From Mangrovimonas sp. YM274 (lineage in GTDB: Bacteria > Bacteroidota > Bacteroidia > Flavobacteriales > Flavobacteriaceae), in the NCBI RefSeq assembly GCF_030908385.1, contig NZ_CP133091.1, positions 2,156,128 through 2,220,127 on the forward strand: a stretch of 64,000 nt of DNA. Reading direction: 5' to 3'. Every line of letters starts with the position of its first letter. The stretch's first letter is position 1. The notes beneath the pieces are model-generated. The model was not told the DNA's origin. It was given only the letters and a program-made list of their open reading frames with translations, and did not search any database. The translations under genes were made by a program, and so were the position numbers. Shown piece after piece: positions 40,222 through 49,807 of the stretch.

Positions 40222-43167
40222 TTAATCTTCAATAATGGCTTCGTAAATGAAGCGTTGTATTTCCGTTCGAATATTTTCCCTCAACAATAGATTCTTCCCT
40301 GCTGTGGGGTATGTTCTATTTGCCAAAAATACATATACTATTTCTTCTTCTGGGTCTGCCCAAGCATAAGTTCCCGTAAATCCCGAATGTCCAAAACTAG
40401 TCATGGATAAACATCCGCAAGTGGGACCGTTGTCTCCCAACTGAGGCTTATCAAACCCTACGCCCCTTCTGTTATCATCATCACAGTAATAACAGGTGTT
40501 GAATTTTTCTATCGTCTCTGGCTTAAAATAGCGCCGTCCTCCATAAAATCCTTTTTGGAGGTACATTTGCATAATCTTGGCCACATCATTGGCATTACTA
40601 AACAAGCCTGCATGTCCACCTACCCCATTTTCCATAGCGGCGCCCATATCGTGTACATAACCATGAATGGTTTGATAACGATAATAATCATCCACTTCAG
40701 TAGGTACTATTTGTGAATTACTAAACAGTTTTGATGGGTTGTATGTGGTATGATTTGCTCCCAAAGCTTTATAAAGATGGTCCTGAGCCAACTCGTCCAA
40801 AGGTTTGTCGTAAAACCCTTCAATATATTTCTTCAAAATATAATAAGGCATATCACTATATCGGTAACCGGCTTTGGTAAGCAGGTCACTTTCCAATATT
40901 ATTTTCTGCATCGTATCCGGGTAATCGTACCTTAAATATACTTCATCGGCTACCTTGATATTAAATTTAGGGCTTGGCTTTCGCCTGTAATACTTGGCAC
41001 TAGGTTTCTTTAGAGAATCTAAAGTAGCCGCATAAAAGGGAATCCAAGGTTTTAATCGCGCACAATGCGATAGCATTTCCTTAATGGTAATATTCTTTTT
41101 ATTCGAATTTTTAAACTCCGGAAGGATTTTTGACAATTTAGTGTCCAAGCTAATTTCGCCGCGCTCTTCCAATTCCATTATCAAAGGTAGGGTCACCAAA
41201 ATCTTAGTCAATGAAGCCAAATCATAGATGTCACCAGATTTCACCGCTTGTTCCCCTTCATAGGTGTGTTTTCCAAAATTCTTATTGTAAATTACTTTCC
41301 CTTTTCTGGCTACCAATAATTGAATACCCGGTGTCATTTCATTATAAACAGCATAGTTGGCAATAGAATCCAGTTTCTTCAATTTTTCTGAACTCATCCC
41401 TACACTTTCCGGCAAAGCATACCCCAACAACTCAATATCGGTGTATTCCATTCCATCTCCTTCTTTAAAATATTCTCCTGCCGACACTGGCAAATGTCCC
41501 TTTGCAGGTAGGGCACCAAACAGTATTTGTGCCGATTTTTCTTGGGCAATATCACTATTTTGATAACTTACAACAATACTTTCGATATTTTCAATTGATT
41601 GTAAGCCCATCAACGCATAAGGTCTGGCAAATACATCTAAAATCACATTATTAGTACGTGCAATTTCATATAACCAAACTAACTCCTGATTACTAAACTC
41701 GTAAGATTTCCACGGAGAGGCATTGGATTTATGTAAGCCAATTATTACCGTATTATAATTTTGAAGCTTAGTAAGTAACTCATCTAATTTGTCAGCTTTC
41801 ACTTCATGTACCCTAGTATACTTTTGAAGCTCATTAAAAAACACCGATCCATCATCATCACCAAATTTTACATAGGCAATCTTCTTTGTGTCCAAATGTC
41901 TAATCGGTAATAGTTGCTGCTTGTTGCGTACAACAGTAACGGCCGACTCCATTAATTGACTGTATAATAAATCGTCTTTTAAACGGTTTAAATCTTCCAC
42001 CAAATGATCGGTTTCAATAGGTTTGTAATGATCTAGCCCTACTTTGTACTTGGCCATTAAAATTTTCTTGACAGAATGTGCCAAGCGCTCTTCCGAAATA
42101 ATGCCCTTGGCATAGGCCTCTCCCAACTTAGTAACTCCTGTGGGCACATCTTCAGACATCAACAACACATCATTTCCCGCCAAAAATGCAGCGAGATCCA
42201 CATCGCCAGAATCACTGTAATTGGAAACTCCTTTCATTTCTAAAGCATCTGTAAATATCAAACCTTGAAATTGAAGACGCTCTCGCAAGATATCGGTAAC
42301 AATGCGTTCAGACAAAGATGAGGGGTAACCTTGTCTAGGTTCCAAGCTAGGAACATTTAAATGAGCTACCATCACGCTGGACAATCCTTCCTTGATCAAT
42401 CTTTTATATGGATATAACTCAATGGAATCAATACGTTTTTCATCAAACCCTATAGTAGGCAAGGTTTTATGGGAATCACCTTCAGTATCGCCATGACCTG
42501 GGAAATGTTTGGCGTTTGCCAAAACGCCCGCACTCTGCATTCCTCTCATAAATGCCAACGCTTTGACCGTTACATTATCGCGGTCTTCCCCAAAAGAACG
42601 ATTTCCAATAATTGGGTTGCCTGGATTGGTATTAATATCTACCACAGGTGCAAAATTGAAGTGTACACCCAAACGCTTACAATGTTCCCCAACCTGATAA
42701 CCGGTTTGCTGCACCAATGCATTATCCTTGATAGCACCTAAAGTCATATTCCAAGGAAAGGCATACGTTGAATCCAAACGCATGCTAAGCCCCCACTCTG
42801 CATCCATACCAATGAGCATCGGTACTTTTGACAAGGCCTGTAAATCGTTGTTTAATTTGGCTTGTCTAACTGGACCTCCTTTGGAATAGATAATACCTCC
42901 TATATGATGTTCTGTAATTAAATTTTCAATCTTTTCCCTAGTCTTGGCATCCTGACTTGAAAATACTTGCACCATAAACAGCTGACCAAGCTTTTCCTCC
43001 AAGGTCATTTTATTATAAATACTGTCTACCCATTTTTGTTGAGCAACAACATTTTCTACCAATAAGGGATTAATCGGGGCATCAATAGATATTGGCTTGG
43101 ACTGTGCCCAAGCATAATAAAAACAGGATAATAAAATGATAGAAGTTAGGGAATATATATATTTCAT
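40222..43167 (-). CDS. GH3 beta-N-acetylglucosaminidase fused to a class C beta-lactamase-like serine hydrolase
   Basis: 981 residues, exported (MKYIYSLTSIILLSCFYYAWAQ). Residues ~45-380 are a NagZ-type GH3 domain: KHFPGHGDTEGDSH with its catalytic His (about 233) and FTDALEMKG with the nucleophile Asp. A GH3 C-like middle follows (~420-580). From ~590 comes a beta-lactamase/DD-peptidase-like domain with DLASLTKI (SxxK), YSDMPYY in place of the usual YSN, and GHSGFTGTY (HxG). It probably trims GlcNAc from muropeptides outside the cytoplasm and may act on the peptide or ester. Co-transcribed with bshA. Confidence 0.92.
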   Translation of the reverse strand: MKYIYSLTSIILLSCFYYAWAQSKPISIDAPINPLLVENVVAQQKWVDSIYNKMTLEEKLGQLFMVQVFSSQDAKTREKIENLITEHHIGGIIYSKGGPVRQAKLNNDLQALSKVPMLIGMDAEWGLSMRLDSTYAFPWNMTLGAIKDNALVQQTGYQVGEHCKRLGVHFNFAPVVDINTNPGNPIIGNRSFGEDRDNVTVKALAFMRGMQSAGVLANAKHFPGHGDTEGDSHKTLPTIGFDEKRIDSIELYPYKRLIKEGLSSVMVAHLNVPSLEPRQGYPSSLSERIVTDILRERLQFQGLIFTDALEMKGVSNYSDSGDVDLAAFLAGNDVLLMSEDVPTGVTKLGEAYAKGIISEERLAHSVKKILMAKYKVGLDHYKPIETDHLVEDLNRLKDDLLYSQLMESAVTVVRNKQQLLPIRHLDTKKIAYVKFGDDDGSVFFNELQKYTRVHEVKADKLDELLTKLQNYNTVIIGLHKSNASPWKSYEFSNQELVWLYEIARTNNVILDVFARPYALMGLQSIENIESIVVSYQNSDIAQEKSAQILFGALPAKGHLPVSAGEYFKEGDGMEYTDIELLGYALPESVGMSSEKLKKLDSIANYAVYNEMTPGIQLLVARKGKVIYNKNFGKHTYEGEQAVKSGDIYDLASLTKILVTLPLIMELEERGEISLDTKLSKILPEFKNSNKKNITIKEMLSHCARLKPWIPFYAATLDSLKKPSAKYYRRKPSPKFNIKVADEVYLRYDYPDTMQKIILESDLLTKAGYRYSDMPYYILKKYIEGFYDKPLDELAQDHLYKALGANHTTYNPSKLFSNSQIVPTEVDDYYRYQTIHGYVHDMGAAMENGVGGHAGLFSNANDVAKIMQMYLQKGFYGGRRYFKPETIEKFNTCYYCDDDNRRGVGFDKPQLGDNGPTCGCLSMTSFGHSGFTGTYAWADPEEEIVYVFLANRTYPTAGKNLLLRENIRTEIQRFIYEAIIED

Positions 43168-43290
43168 AAGGATTTTTAGGCCAAAGAATTAATTATTAGC
43201 CAAAATAATACTTTTAAAAGGAAGTGTAAAAAACTTTAAGAGAGTTTTATAAAGAAGCTACTAACAAGTCTCACTTAACATTAAATGAAT

Positions 43291-43335
43291 AAAGAAAAAA
43301 GCTGCGTTTGGATTAAAACTGCAGCTTCTTTTCAT
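43291..43335 (-). terminator. Terminator after the conserved hypothetical at 43363
   Basis: Minus-strand GAAGCTGC...GCAGCTTTTTTC hairpin with a 15-base loop, 28 bases past the stop. Confidence 0.75.
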
Positions 43336-43362
43336 TTTATAAATCTTTATTTCAATATCACT

Positions 43363-43845
43363 TTACAGAAACCGTGCATGCCAACTATCCTTGGCTGGCA
43401 CCTCCCAACTTTCGTTAAACTCAGCTATATTGGTAACCAAATTATTAAACACAATGGTATTTTTGGACACCGCTTTGTCTTTAGCCATCTTTTTGAAATC
43501 GGTTAAACTTTTATATGCAATGAATTCCCCTTGTTTATAGGATACATTCATTTTATCCATTAAATCCACTCCATATTCTTTCTCCAATTCTTGAATAAAA
43601 TGAACTGAGGCGTCGATAGAACATCCCGTAGCTTTATTTAAGTTTTGATTTAAGCCTAATACAATAAAACGCTTATAAACAATTTTATACCCAGCGTGTA
43701 AATCACTTCCGTGAGCAGTCCAATTAAGGACAAACTCATCCAATTTCTGCTTTAATTCTTGTACTTCTGCATCAGTAAAAGTTCTATTGGCTTGGTAAAT
43801 CCAAACTCGCGATTCTTCGGGTAGCGTATCAAAATCAACTAACAT
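43363..43845 (-). CDS. Conserved hypothetical (often mislabelled 'ABC transporter ATPase')
   Basis: 160 residues, starting MLVDFDTLPEESRVWIYQANRTF. It has no Walker A or B motif or ABC signature, so an ATPase label would be unjustified even though similar flavobacterial proteins often carry that name. It is soluble and mixed alpha/beta, with a single Cys in ATGCSIDAS. Function unknown. A -7 element lies 23 bases upstream and a terminator follows, suggesting its own transcript. Confidence 0.8.
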   Translation of the reverse strand: MLVDFDTLPEESRVWIYQANRTFTDAEVQELKQKLDEFVLNWTAHGSDLHAGYKIVYKRFIVLGLNQNLNKATGCSIDASVHFIQELEKEYGVDLMDKMNVSYKQGEFIAYKSLTDFKKMAKDKAVSKNTIVFNNLVTNIAEFNESWEVPAKDSWHARFL

Positions 43846-43867
43846 AGCTTATTATTTTTTATGCTTA

Positions 43868-43875
43868 CAAAAGTA
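43868..43875 (-). promoter_or_regulatory. -7 element for the 160-aa gene
   Basis: Minus-strand TACTTTTG fits TAnnTTTG, 22 bases before the ATG at 43845. No -33 TTG at the usual spacing. Confidence 0.35.
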
Positions 43876-43880
43876 CAATT

Positions 43881-45392
43881 TTACATCCAATGTCTATCTT
43901 CAGATTCTACTTTAAACAATAGAAAATCGACAATTGTCTTGGCATCATTTTCCTTAATAAATGGAATGGTCAAAGCTTTTGAAGCTGTATAAATTTTCAC
44001 CGATGCTATACCTCTATATTTTTGAAAAATATTCTGTTTAAATTGTACCCCCTGAAGTTTGTGAAGCTCGGCCATATCGGTATTGACCTCAATCAATCCT
44101 CCGCTTCCTATGACAATATAATTTTCATCAATACTATAATAGGCCTTTTTATAGCTTTGTCTGACAACTAAAACAGCAAAAACTATCAAAGGAATGTTCC
44201 ATAGAAAATATAAATAGGACGAGTTGAAGACTATTAAGCCATTCACTCCCATGATCAACACCAAAACCTGCAAAGCTTTTATCCTTTTAAAATAGACCTC
44301 TGGCTTATGCTTTGTGATCCCCTCAAGGATATTGGCATAAAATTTTTCAATTAAATTTTTTGATTCCGATTTGGACAGGCCAATAATGGAGAAATTCTTT
44401 AACTGTTTTGCATCCACCATAGCTTGAGTGAAAAACATTTGATACAGTCCCAAAGCTTTTTTGAATCTATTAGTAGACAATGTAATTGTTTGAATGCGGC
44501 TGGTCACCAAACCCAAAGACACCTTGTTCAACAACCCTTTAGAAATTTCCAGTCCCTTGTTGTTTTCTGTAACCTTGAGATCAAAATTAATCAAAACCGT
44601 TTTTACCAACGAGAAAGCAAATGCCACGAGTAATAATACGGTTATAATGGCAAAATTAAATATCACAAACTGCATCATTTGACTCTTCTCACTATATTGA
44701 AAATAGGAAGCTTCCAAATCTGCTAGTTTAACATCTCCTAAAGCGTCTTTAAAGTTTCCGTAAAGGCCAAAAAAGAAAGCAAAAATAAAGACCAGACTTT
44801 TTAAATGATTCTCAGAAATACCTTCAAGAAACAGACGCTTCATAGATACTTGATAAAAGGTTTTATCTTCTCTTAAAACCTCCAAAGTCTCTTGAGATTC
44901 CTTATTGTTTGACTCTTGTGTATTATTAGAAATCAACAACGTCTTCAAGGCTTGCGCTGTAGGCTTATCAAGAGCTTTTATTTCAATCTCCGTCTTTTTG
45001 TCCCCTGCACTTTCTACCGATAGCGACACCACATCAATAATTTGTTGCAAGAGGTTTTGTTTAATGTAGACATTTTGAATTTTAGACTTTGATATAGCGG
45101 TTTCCTCCTTTTTTAAAACACCTTGTTGTAAAACGAAATAATCGTTAATAATATGGAATTTAAAATTCCTGTACTTTAAAATTGAAATGATCAAAACCAA
45201 CAAAAGTAGCAAAAGAAGACCGAGGCCTAGCCAAACAATCTTTTCTGAATCTGCCTTCCGTATAAACAGATATAAGGAAACAAATATGATTGCCATTTGT
45301 TGTTTAACCAACTTATACAGTTGGAAACCAAATAATACTATAATACCTTTTGCCGATTGCCTTGTAGGAATACTAAAATTAGGACTGCTCAT
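43881..45392 (-). CDS. PH-domain membrane protein, YdbT-like
   Basis: 503 residues with several paired hydrophobic helices and three bacterial PH (bPH2/DUF304) units: FHIINDYFVLQQGVLKKEETAISKSKIQNVYIKQ, GLEISKGLLNKVSLGLVTSRIQTI, and YYSIDENYIVIGSGG. YdbS/YdbT pairs sit in the inner membrane; YdbT-type proteins have been linked to resistance to some bacteriocins in other phyla, but no role is established here. It overlaps the YdbS-like gene by 14 bases. Confidence 0.88.
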   Translation of the reverse strand: MSSPNFSIPTRQSAKGIIVLFGFQLYKLVKQQMAIIFVSLYLFIRKADSEKIVWLGLGLLLLLLLVLIISILKYRNFKFHIINDYFVLQQGVLKKEETAISKSKIQNVYIKQNLLQQIIDVVSLSVESAGDKKTEIEIKALDKPTAQALKTLLISNNTQESNNKESQETLEVLREDKTFYQVSMKRLFLEGISENHLKSLVFIFAFFFGLYGNFKDALGDVKLADLEASYFQYSEKSQMMQFVIFNFAIITVLLLVAFAFSLVKTVLINFDLKVTENNKGLEISKGLLNKVSLGLVTSRIQTITLSTNRFKKALGLYQMFFTQAMVDAKQLKNFSIIGLSKSESKNLIEKFYANILEGITKHKPEVYFKRIKALQVLVLIMGVNGLIVFNSSYLYFLWNIPLIVFAVLVVRQSYKKAYYSIDENYIVIGSGGLIEVNTDMAELHKLQGVQFKQNIFQKYRGIASVKIYTASKALTIPFIKENDAKTIVDFLLFKVESEDRHWM

Positions 45393-45897
45393 TCAGTTTG
45401 TTGGTTAAAAATGTTTTAAGAGATTGAGCAACCTCAAAAGGTAAGCCTTTAATTGATAAATCGCTACCGTTTTGTCCTGCTGAATATAAATGCAGTGTGG
45501 CCAAACCAAACTTTCTTGCTAAAAACGTCCTAGAGATTTCAACGTGTTGGATTCTATTAAAGGGAAGTGTTGTCACGGAATGCACCAAAACTCCTTTAGA
45601 ATATGTGATATCCTTATCCCTTAAACCATATTGGCGGGATTTAAATGACAAATCGGCAAATACCAAACTTAACACAAAAACCAAACACCAAGCTACTGTT
45701 ATAGTCCAGAATACAGTTACTGGAAAGCTTTCGTCTACTACAAAAGTGTCAAGGATTAAAAAGATTATTAGAAACCCTACAAATCCCACAATTCTGTTTA
45801 CAACTAAAATGGTTTTATATTTGGAAGCTATACCTAAAAGTTCAAGATTTTCTATTCTTGGAAGATTTTCCAGAGCAATTTGATTATTTGTAAACAC
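45379..45897 (-). CDS. PH-domain membrane protein, YdbS-like
   Basis: 172 residues, two transmembrane helices (IVGFVGFLIIFLILDTFV; TVFWTITVAWCLVFVLSLVFA) then a bPH2 unit (RDKDITYSKGVLVHSVTTLPFNRIQHVEISRTFLARKFGLATLHLYSAG). The start is GTG at 45897, with a TAG codon immediately before it in frame, so no longer start exists. Partner of the YdbT-like protein encoded downstream with a 14-base overlap. Confidence 0.88.
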   Translation of the reverse strand: MFTNNQIALENLPRIENLELLGIASKYKTILVVNRIVGFVGFLIIFLILDTFVVDESFPVTVFWTITVAWCLVFVLSLVFADLSFKSRQYGLRDKDITYSKGVLVHSVTTLPFNRIQHVEISRTFLARKFGLATLHLYSAGQNGSDLSIKGLPFEVAQSLKTFLTNKLNEQS

Positions 45898-45937
45898 CTA
45901 GCTAAATTTAAATATTAAAATGTCATTATTGAATCTC

Positions 45938-46132
45938 TTAATTTTTGGTGTATTTAAACCGAAACGCCAAAGACATCCATAAGGCATTCCCTAAGAATAA
46001 GAACATAAAGTTGAATAATGAAATTGGATCACCTAAATAAAAACAATATAAAGCTGTAGATCCAGCTATAAATAATCCTCCAAAAAAACCAATTGACAAA
46101 ATCTTTCTTAAAGGGAGTAATTCTCGATTCAT
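45938..46132 (-). CDS. Small two-helix membrane protein (64 aa)
   Basis: MNRELLPLRKILSIGFFGGLFIAGSTALYCF and a second hydrophobic stretch (ISLFNFMFLFLGNALWMSLAF) form a helical hairpin with basic ends. It is 40 bases upstream of the YdbS-like gene on the same strand. No known family; function unknown. Confidence 0.6.
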   Translation of the reverse strand: MNRELLPLRKILSIGFFGGLFIAGSTALYCFYLGDPISLFNFMFLFLGNALWMSLAFRFKYTKN

Positions 46133-46228
46133 TATTATTGTTGAAATTTATTTCTAAAAATAGATTGCAGAATGTAATTTACTAAATAAATGTAAGGCCA
46201 CTGTATAAAATGGATTTAATAAAAAAAA

Positions 46229-47452
46229 CTAGCTCACCAAATCTATATGTCTGTCGTGATAACCCAATAAATACAAAACACCATCCAGACCAATACTTGA
46301 TATGGCACTTTGAGCATTGTTTTTCACGGTTGGTTTGGCATGGAAGGCAATTCCCAAACCTGCTAAGTTTAGCATGGGCAAATCATTGGCCCCATCACCA
46401 ACAGCAATAGTTTGACTAATATTGATTCCCTCTTCTTCTGCTATTTTTTTGAGGTATTCTGCCTTTTTTTCACCATCCACTATTTCCCCAAGATAACCTC
46501 CAGTTAAGACACCATTCTTAATCTCCAATTGATTGGCATACACATAATCTATCCCTAACTCCTTTTGCAGATAATGCCCAAAATAGGTAAAGCCTCCAGA
46601 TAAAATAGCGGTTTTAAATCCGTAACTTTTTAAGGTGTCTATCAATCGTCTCGCGCCTTTGGTAATCGGTAAATTTACCGCTACAGATTGAAGCACTTCC
46701 TCGCTCAAACCTTCAAGGAGCTTCATGCGTTTGGTAAAACTTTCCTTAAAATCAATCTCTCCTTGCATGGCAGACTCGGTAATAGCTTTTACCTGATCAC
46801 CTACTCCAGCCAAAACTGCCAATTCATCAATTACCTCCGTTTGTATGAGTGTAGAATCCATATCGAAACACACCAAACGTCTATTTCTTCTATAGATATT
46901 ATCTTCTTGAAACGCAATGTCTACGTCCAAGTCATGAGAAATTTCCATAAACTTTCTGGTAAATTCAGATTTGTCATCGATCTGTCCACGTATGGATAAC
47001 TCAATACATGCTCTTGGATATTCCTCTTCTTTCGATAGCGAAATCCTACCGGTAAGTCTTTTTATTGCATCAATGTTCAGATTCTTTTCTGAAATTACTT
47101 CTGTGACTTTTGCAATCTGCTCGGCACTCAGTTTTTCACCTAAAATGGTTACTATATACCGATCCTTTCCCTGCAAACCAACCCACTTTTCGTAATTGTC
47201 CAAAGTAATTGGGGTGAATTTTGCGGTAATGCCAAGCTCATAGGCTTTGAAAAGCAAATCCTTTAAAACGGCTGCAGATTTCGCCTTGGATTTAATCTCG
47301 AATAAAATTCCCAGAGATAAGGTGTCATGGATATTTGCTTGACCAATATCTAATACTTTAGCTCCATATTCTGCTAACACAGTTGTTAAGCTAGAGGTCA
47401 AACCTGGTTTATCTGGCCCTGAAATATTTAAAAGGAAAATCTCATTGGTCAT
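46229..47452 (-). CDS. serB: Phosphoserine phosphatase
   Basis: 407 residues. Two N-terminal ACT-like regulatory domains (~1-90 and ~95-180), then a HAD phosphatase: DMDST (Asp197/Asp199), AILSGGFTYFG, and GDGANDLPML. It converts phosphoserine to serine in the serine pathway; the ACT part probably senses an amino acid. Length matches the ACT-containing SerB class. It stands between the Fe-S subunit genes (179 bases) and the PH-domain genes. Confidence 0.95.
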   Translation of the reverse strand: MTNEIFLLNISGPDKPGLTSSLTTVLAEYGAKVLDIGQANIHDTLSLGILFEIKSKAKSAAVLKDLLFKAYELGITAKFTPITLDNYEKWVGLQGKDRYIVTILGEKLSAEQIAKVTEVISEKNLNIDAIKRLTGRISLSKEEEYPRACIELSIRGQIDDKSEFTRKFMEISHDLDVDIAFQEDNIYRRNRRLVCFDMDSTLIQTEVIDELAVLAGVGDQVKAITESAMQGEIDFKESFTKRMKLLEGLSEEVLQSVAVNLPITKGARRLIDTLKSYGFKTAILSGGFTYFGHYLQKELGIDYVYANQLEIKNGVLTGGYLGEIVDGEKKAEYLKKIAEEEGINISQTIAVGDGANDLPMLNLAGLGIAFHAKPTVKNNAQSAISSIGLDGVLYLLGYHDRHIDLVS

Positions 47453-47513
47453 AACATTGTATTTTAAGCCTAATAAGCCCTAAAATTCACTATTCTTTTT
47501 GAATAATAAAAGC

Positions 47514-47528
47514 TTTGTTTTAAACAAA
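47514..47528. promoter_or_regulatory. Palindrome upstream of serB
   Basis: TTTGTTT-T-AAACAAA is a perfect inverted repeat, about 62 bases before the serB start on the minus strand. AT-only palindromes are common by chance, so regulator binding is only possible. Confidence 0.25.
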
Positions 47529-47631
47529 ACTTGATATTTAAAGATTCAATAGTTTTTCAAAAGATTTACTAATCTTTCATCAAAAAATTGACCAACATCA
47601 TCTTTTAAATGAGAATTTTCAAAGGATGGTA

Positions 47632-48423
47632 TTATAAGTCCTCTGCATTTGCTAACAACTCCGCCACATCCATAACTTGAACAGCTCCCTCTTTTTCTTT
47701 AGCCTTTACACCATCGGTCATCATGGTATTGCAGTATGGGCAACCCGTTGCTATAATTGAGGGCTCAGTTTTTAGGGCATCTTCTGTTCTTAATACATTG
47801 ATGTCTTTATCTCCCTTTTCAGGCTCTTTAAACATTTGTGCGCCACCCGCACCGCAGCACAAAGCCGTTTGCTTATGGCGTTTCATTTCAACCAAATCAA
47901 CTCCTAAAGTCCTCAATAAGTTTCTTGGCGCTTCATAAACTTCATTGGCACGACCTAAATAGCAAGGATCATGAAACGTGATGCGCTTTCCATTTAATTT
48001 GGAACTAGTTTCTATTTTTAAACGACCAGCTTGTATGAGCTCTTCTATATATTCTGTATGATGCTGAACCTGATATTGCCCGCCCAAAGCTGGGTATTCA
48101 TTTTTAAGGGTATTGTAAGAATGTGGACAAGCTGTTACTATGCGCTTAACTTCATAACCATTTAACAGTTCTATATTCATCATAGCCTGCATCTGAAAGA
48201 GAAACTCATTACCGGCGCGTTTTGCCACATCGCCAGTACAGCTTTCTTCTGTGCCTAAAACAGCAAACTCTACTTGAGCTTTGTTTAACAACTTTACAAA
48301 AGCTCTAGTTATTTTTTTGGCTCTATCGTCATAACTTCCAGCAGACCCTACCCAAAACAAAATTTCAGGTTGTTTACCTTCGGCCATATAGTCTGCCATC
48401 GTTTTTACTATAAGTTGATCCAT
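47632..48423 (-). CDS. CCG-domain Fe-S oxidoreductase subunit (HdrB/GlcF-like)
   Basis: 263 residues with two cysteine-rich CCG motifs: the first with HDPCYLGR after a distant Cys, the second with CCGAGGAQM and a final TGCPYC. This is the HdrB / LutA / GlcF domain that holds a non-cubane 4Fe-4S cluster or acts as a thiol reductase. It follows the membrane Fe-S subunit by 55 bases and probably forms a two-subunit complex with it. The electron donor and substrate are unknown. Confidence 0.9.
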   Translation of the reverse strand: MDQLIVKTMADYMAEGKQPEILFWVGSAGSYDDRAKKITRAFVKLLNKAQVEFAVLGTEESCTGDVAKRAGNEFLFQMQAMMNIELLNGYEVKRIVTACPHSYNTLKNEYPALGGQYQVQHHTEYIEELIQAGRLKIETSSKLNGKRITFHDPCYLGRANEVYEAPRNLLRTLGVDLVEMKRHKQTALCCGAGGAQMFKEPEKGDKDINVLRTEDALKTEPSIIATGCPYCNTMMTDGVKAKEKEGAVQVMDVAELLANAEDL

Positions 48424-48478
48424 CTTATTATTCGTTATGTAGTTTATGTATTCCTATTACCAAAATTAGAATACCATA

Positions 48479-49789
48479 CTATTTTTCGTCTACCCAGTTT
48501 AATCGATCCATTTGGTTATAAGGCCATGGAGCTCCATTATTCTCAATATTGCTCATCATGTTATTTAACTCCATTGGTGCCGCACTCTGTTCCATCACCA
48601 AATAACGTCGCATTTCTAAAATAATGGACAGCGGGTCGATACTTACCGGACAAGCTTCCACACAGGCATTACAAGTTGTACACGCCCAAATTTCCTCATG
48701 ACTAATGTAATCTCCCAATAACTGTTTGCCATCATCTTTAAATTCACCATTGTTGGCATCCATATTTTTTCCAACTTCTTCCAAACGATCACGGGTATCC
48801 ATCATAATTTTACGAGGAGACAATTGCTTCCCTGTCAAATTAGCAGGACACTCACTAGTACATCGTCCACATTCTGTACAGGTATAAGCATTTAACAATT
48901 GTACCCAACTCAAATCTTGAACATCACTAGCTCCAAATTTTGCAGGTACTTCTTCCTCTACTCCTTCTTCTGGCATTGCAAAAGGATCAGCATCTGGATC
49001 CATCATCATTTTTACTTCATTGGTAACGGCTTCTAGGTTATTAAATTCACCTTTAGGCTTTATTTTTCCAAAGTAAGTATTTGGGAATGCCAATAAAATA
49101 TGAAGGTGTTTTGAATAATATAAATAGTTTAGAAATACCAATATTCCTAAAATATGTAACCACCAAGCACTGCGTTCTACAAGATGCAATGTTCCCTCCG
49201 ACATTCCTGAGAACAATGGCGTTATAAATTGACTAATCACATTCCCTGATTGCATCTCTTGTAAATGCATATCAGTGGCGTTCATAACCAAAAATAAGGT
49301 CATAAGAACCATTTCAAAATAAAGAATGAAATTCCCATCATTTTTTGGCCAACTGGTCATTTCTGGTTTCCAGAATCTTTGCAACTTGATAACGTTGCGT
49401 CGTATCCAAAATATCACTACAGATACAAACACCAATAAGGCCAACACTTCAAAAGATCCTATTAAAAATCCGTAGAACCCTCCCATAAATGAAAACAGAC
49501 GGTGTTGTCCCGTAAGACCGTCCAGGATAATTTCAAGGACTTCAATATTGATAATAATAAACCCTAGATATACTATAATATGAAGAATTCCCGCTACTGG
49601 ACGACGGACCATTTTTCCTTGTCCCAAGGCAATACGAATCATGTTTTGCCAACGTTGATCTTTATGATCGCTGACATCTACATCTTGACCCAATTTAATG
49701 TTACGGACTAATTTCTTGACATTTTTAACAAAATAGCCAATGCCCAATACCAAGGCAGCAGCAAAAAGTATGTTTGGAATATAGTTCAT
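48479..49789 (-). CDS. Membrane 4Fe-4S protein (HdrC/DsrMK-like)
   Basis: 436 residues. Five or so helices in the first ~235 residues resemble a NarI/DsrM-type cytochrome b membrane anchor (paired His in helices is plausible). The C-terminal soluble part has two 4Fe-4S binding motifs: CTECGRCTSECP and CTTCNACVEACPV. It would pass electrons between the quinone pool and the neighbouring CCG subunit. It sits between the MCE/MlaD gene (18 bases upstream) and the CCG gene. Confidence 0.9.
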   Translation of the reverse strand: MNYIPNILFAAALVLGIGYFVKNVKKLVRNIKLGQDVDVSDHKDQRWQNMIRIALGQGKMVRRPVAGILHIIVYLGFIIINIEVLEIILDGLTGQHRLFSFMGGFYGFLIGSFEVLALLVFVSVVIFWIRRNVIKLQRFWKPEMTSWPKNDGNFILYFEMVLMTLFLVMNATDMHLQEMQSGNVISQFITPLFSGMSEGTLHLVERSAWWLHILGILVFLNYLYYSKHLHILLAFPNTYFGKIKPKGEFNNLEAVTNEVKMMMDPDADPFAMPEEGVEEEVPAKFGASDVQDLSWVQLLNAYTCTECGRCTSECPANLTGKQLSPRKIMMDTRDRLEEVGKNMDANNGEFKDDGKQLLGDYISHEEIWACTTCNACVEACPVSIDPLSIILEMRRYLVMEQSAAPMELNNMMSNIENNGAPWPYNQMDRLNWVDEK

Positions 49790-49807
49790 TTGTGTTAGTG
49801 TAGTAAG

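Noticed and set aside
43363-43845. ABC transporter ATPase
   Set aside because: No Walker A, Walker B or signature motif is present; treated as a conserved hypothetical.
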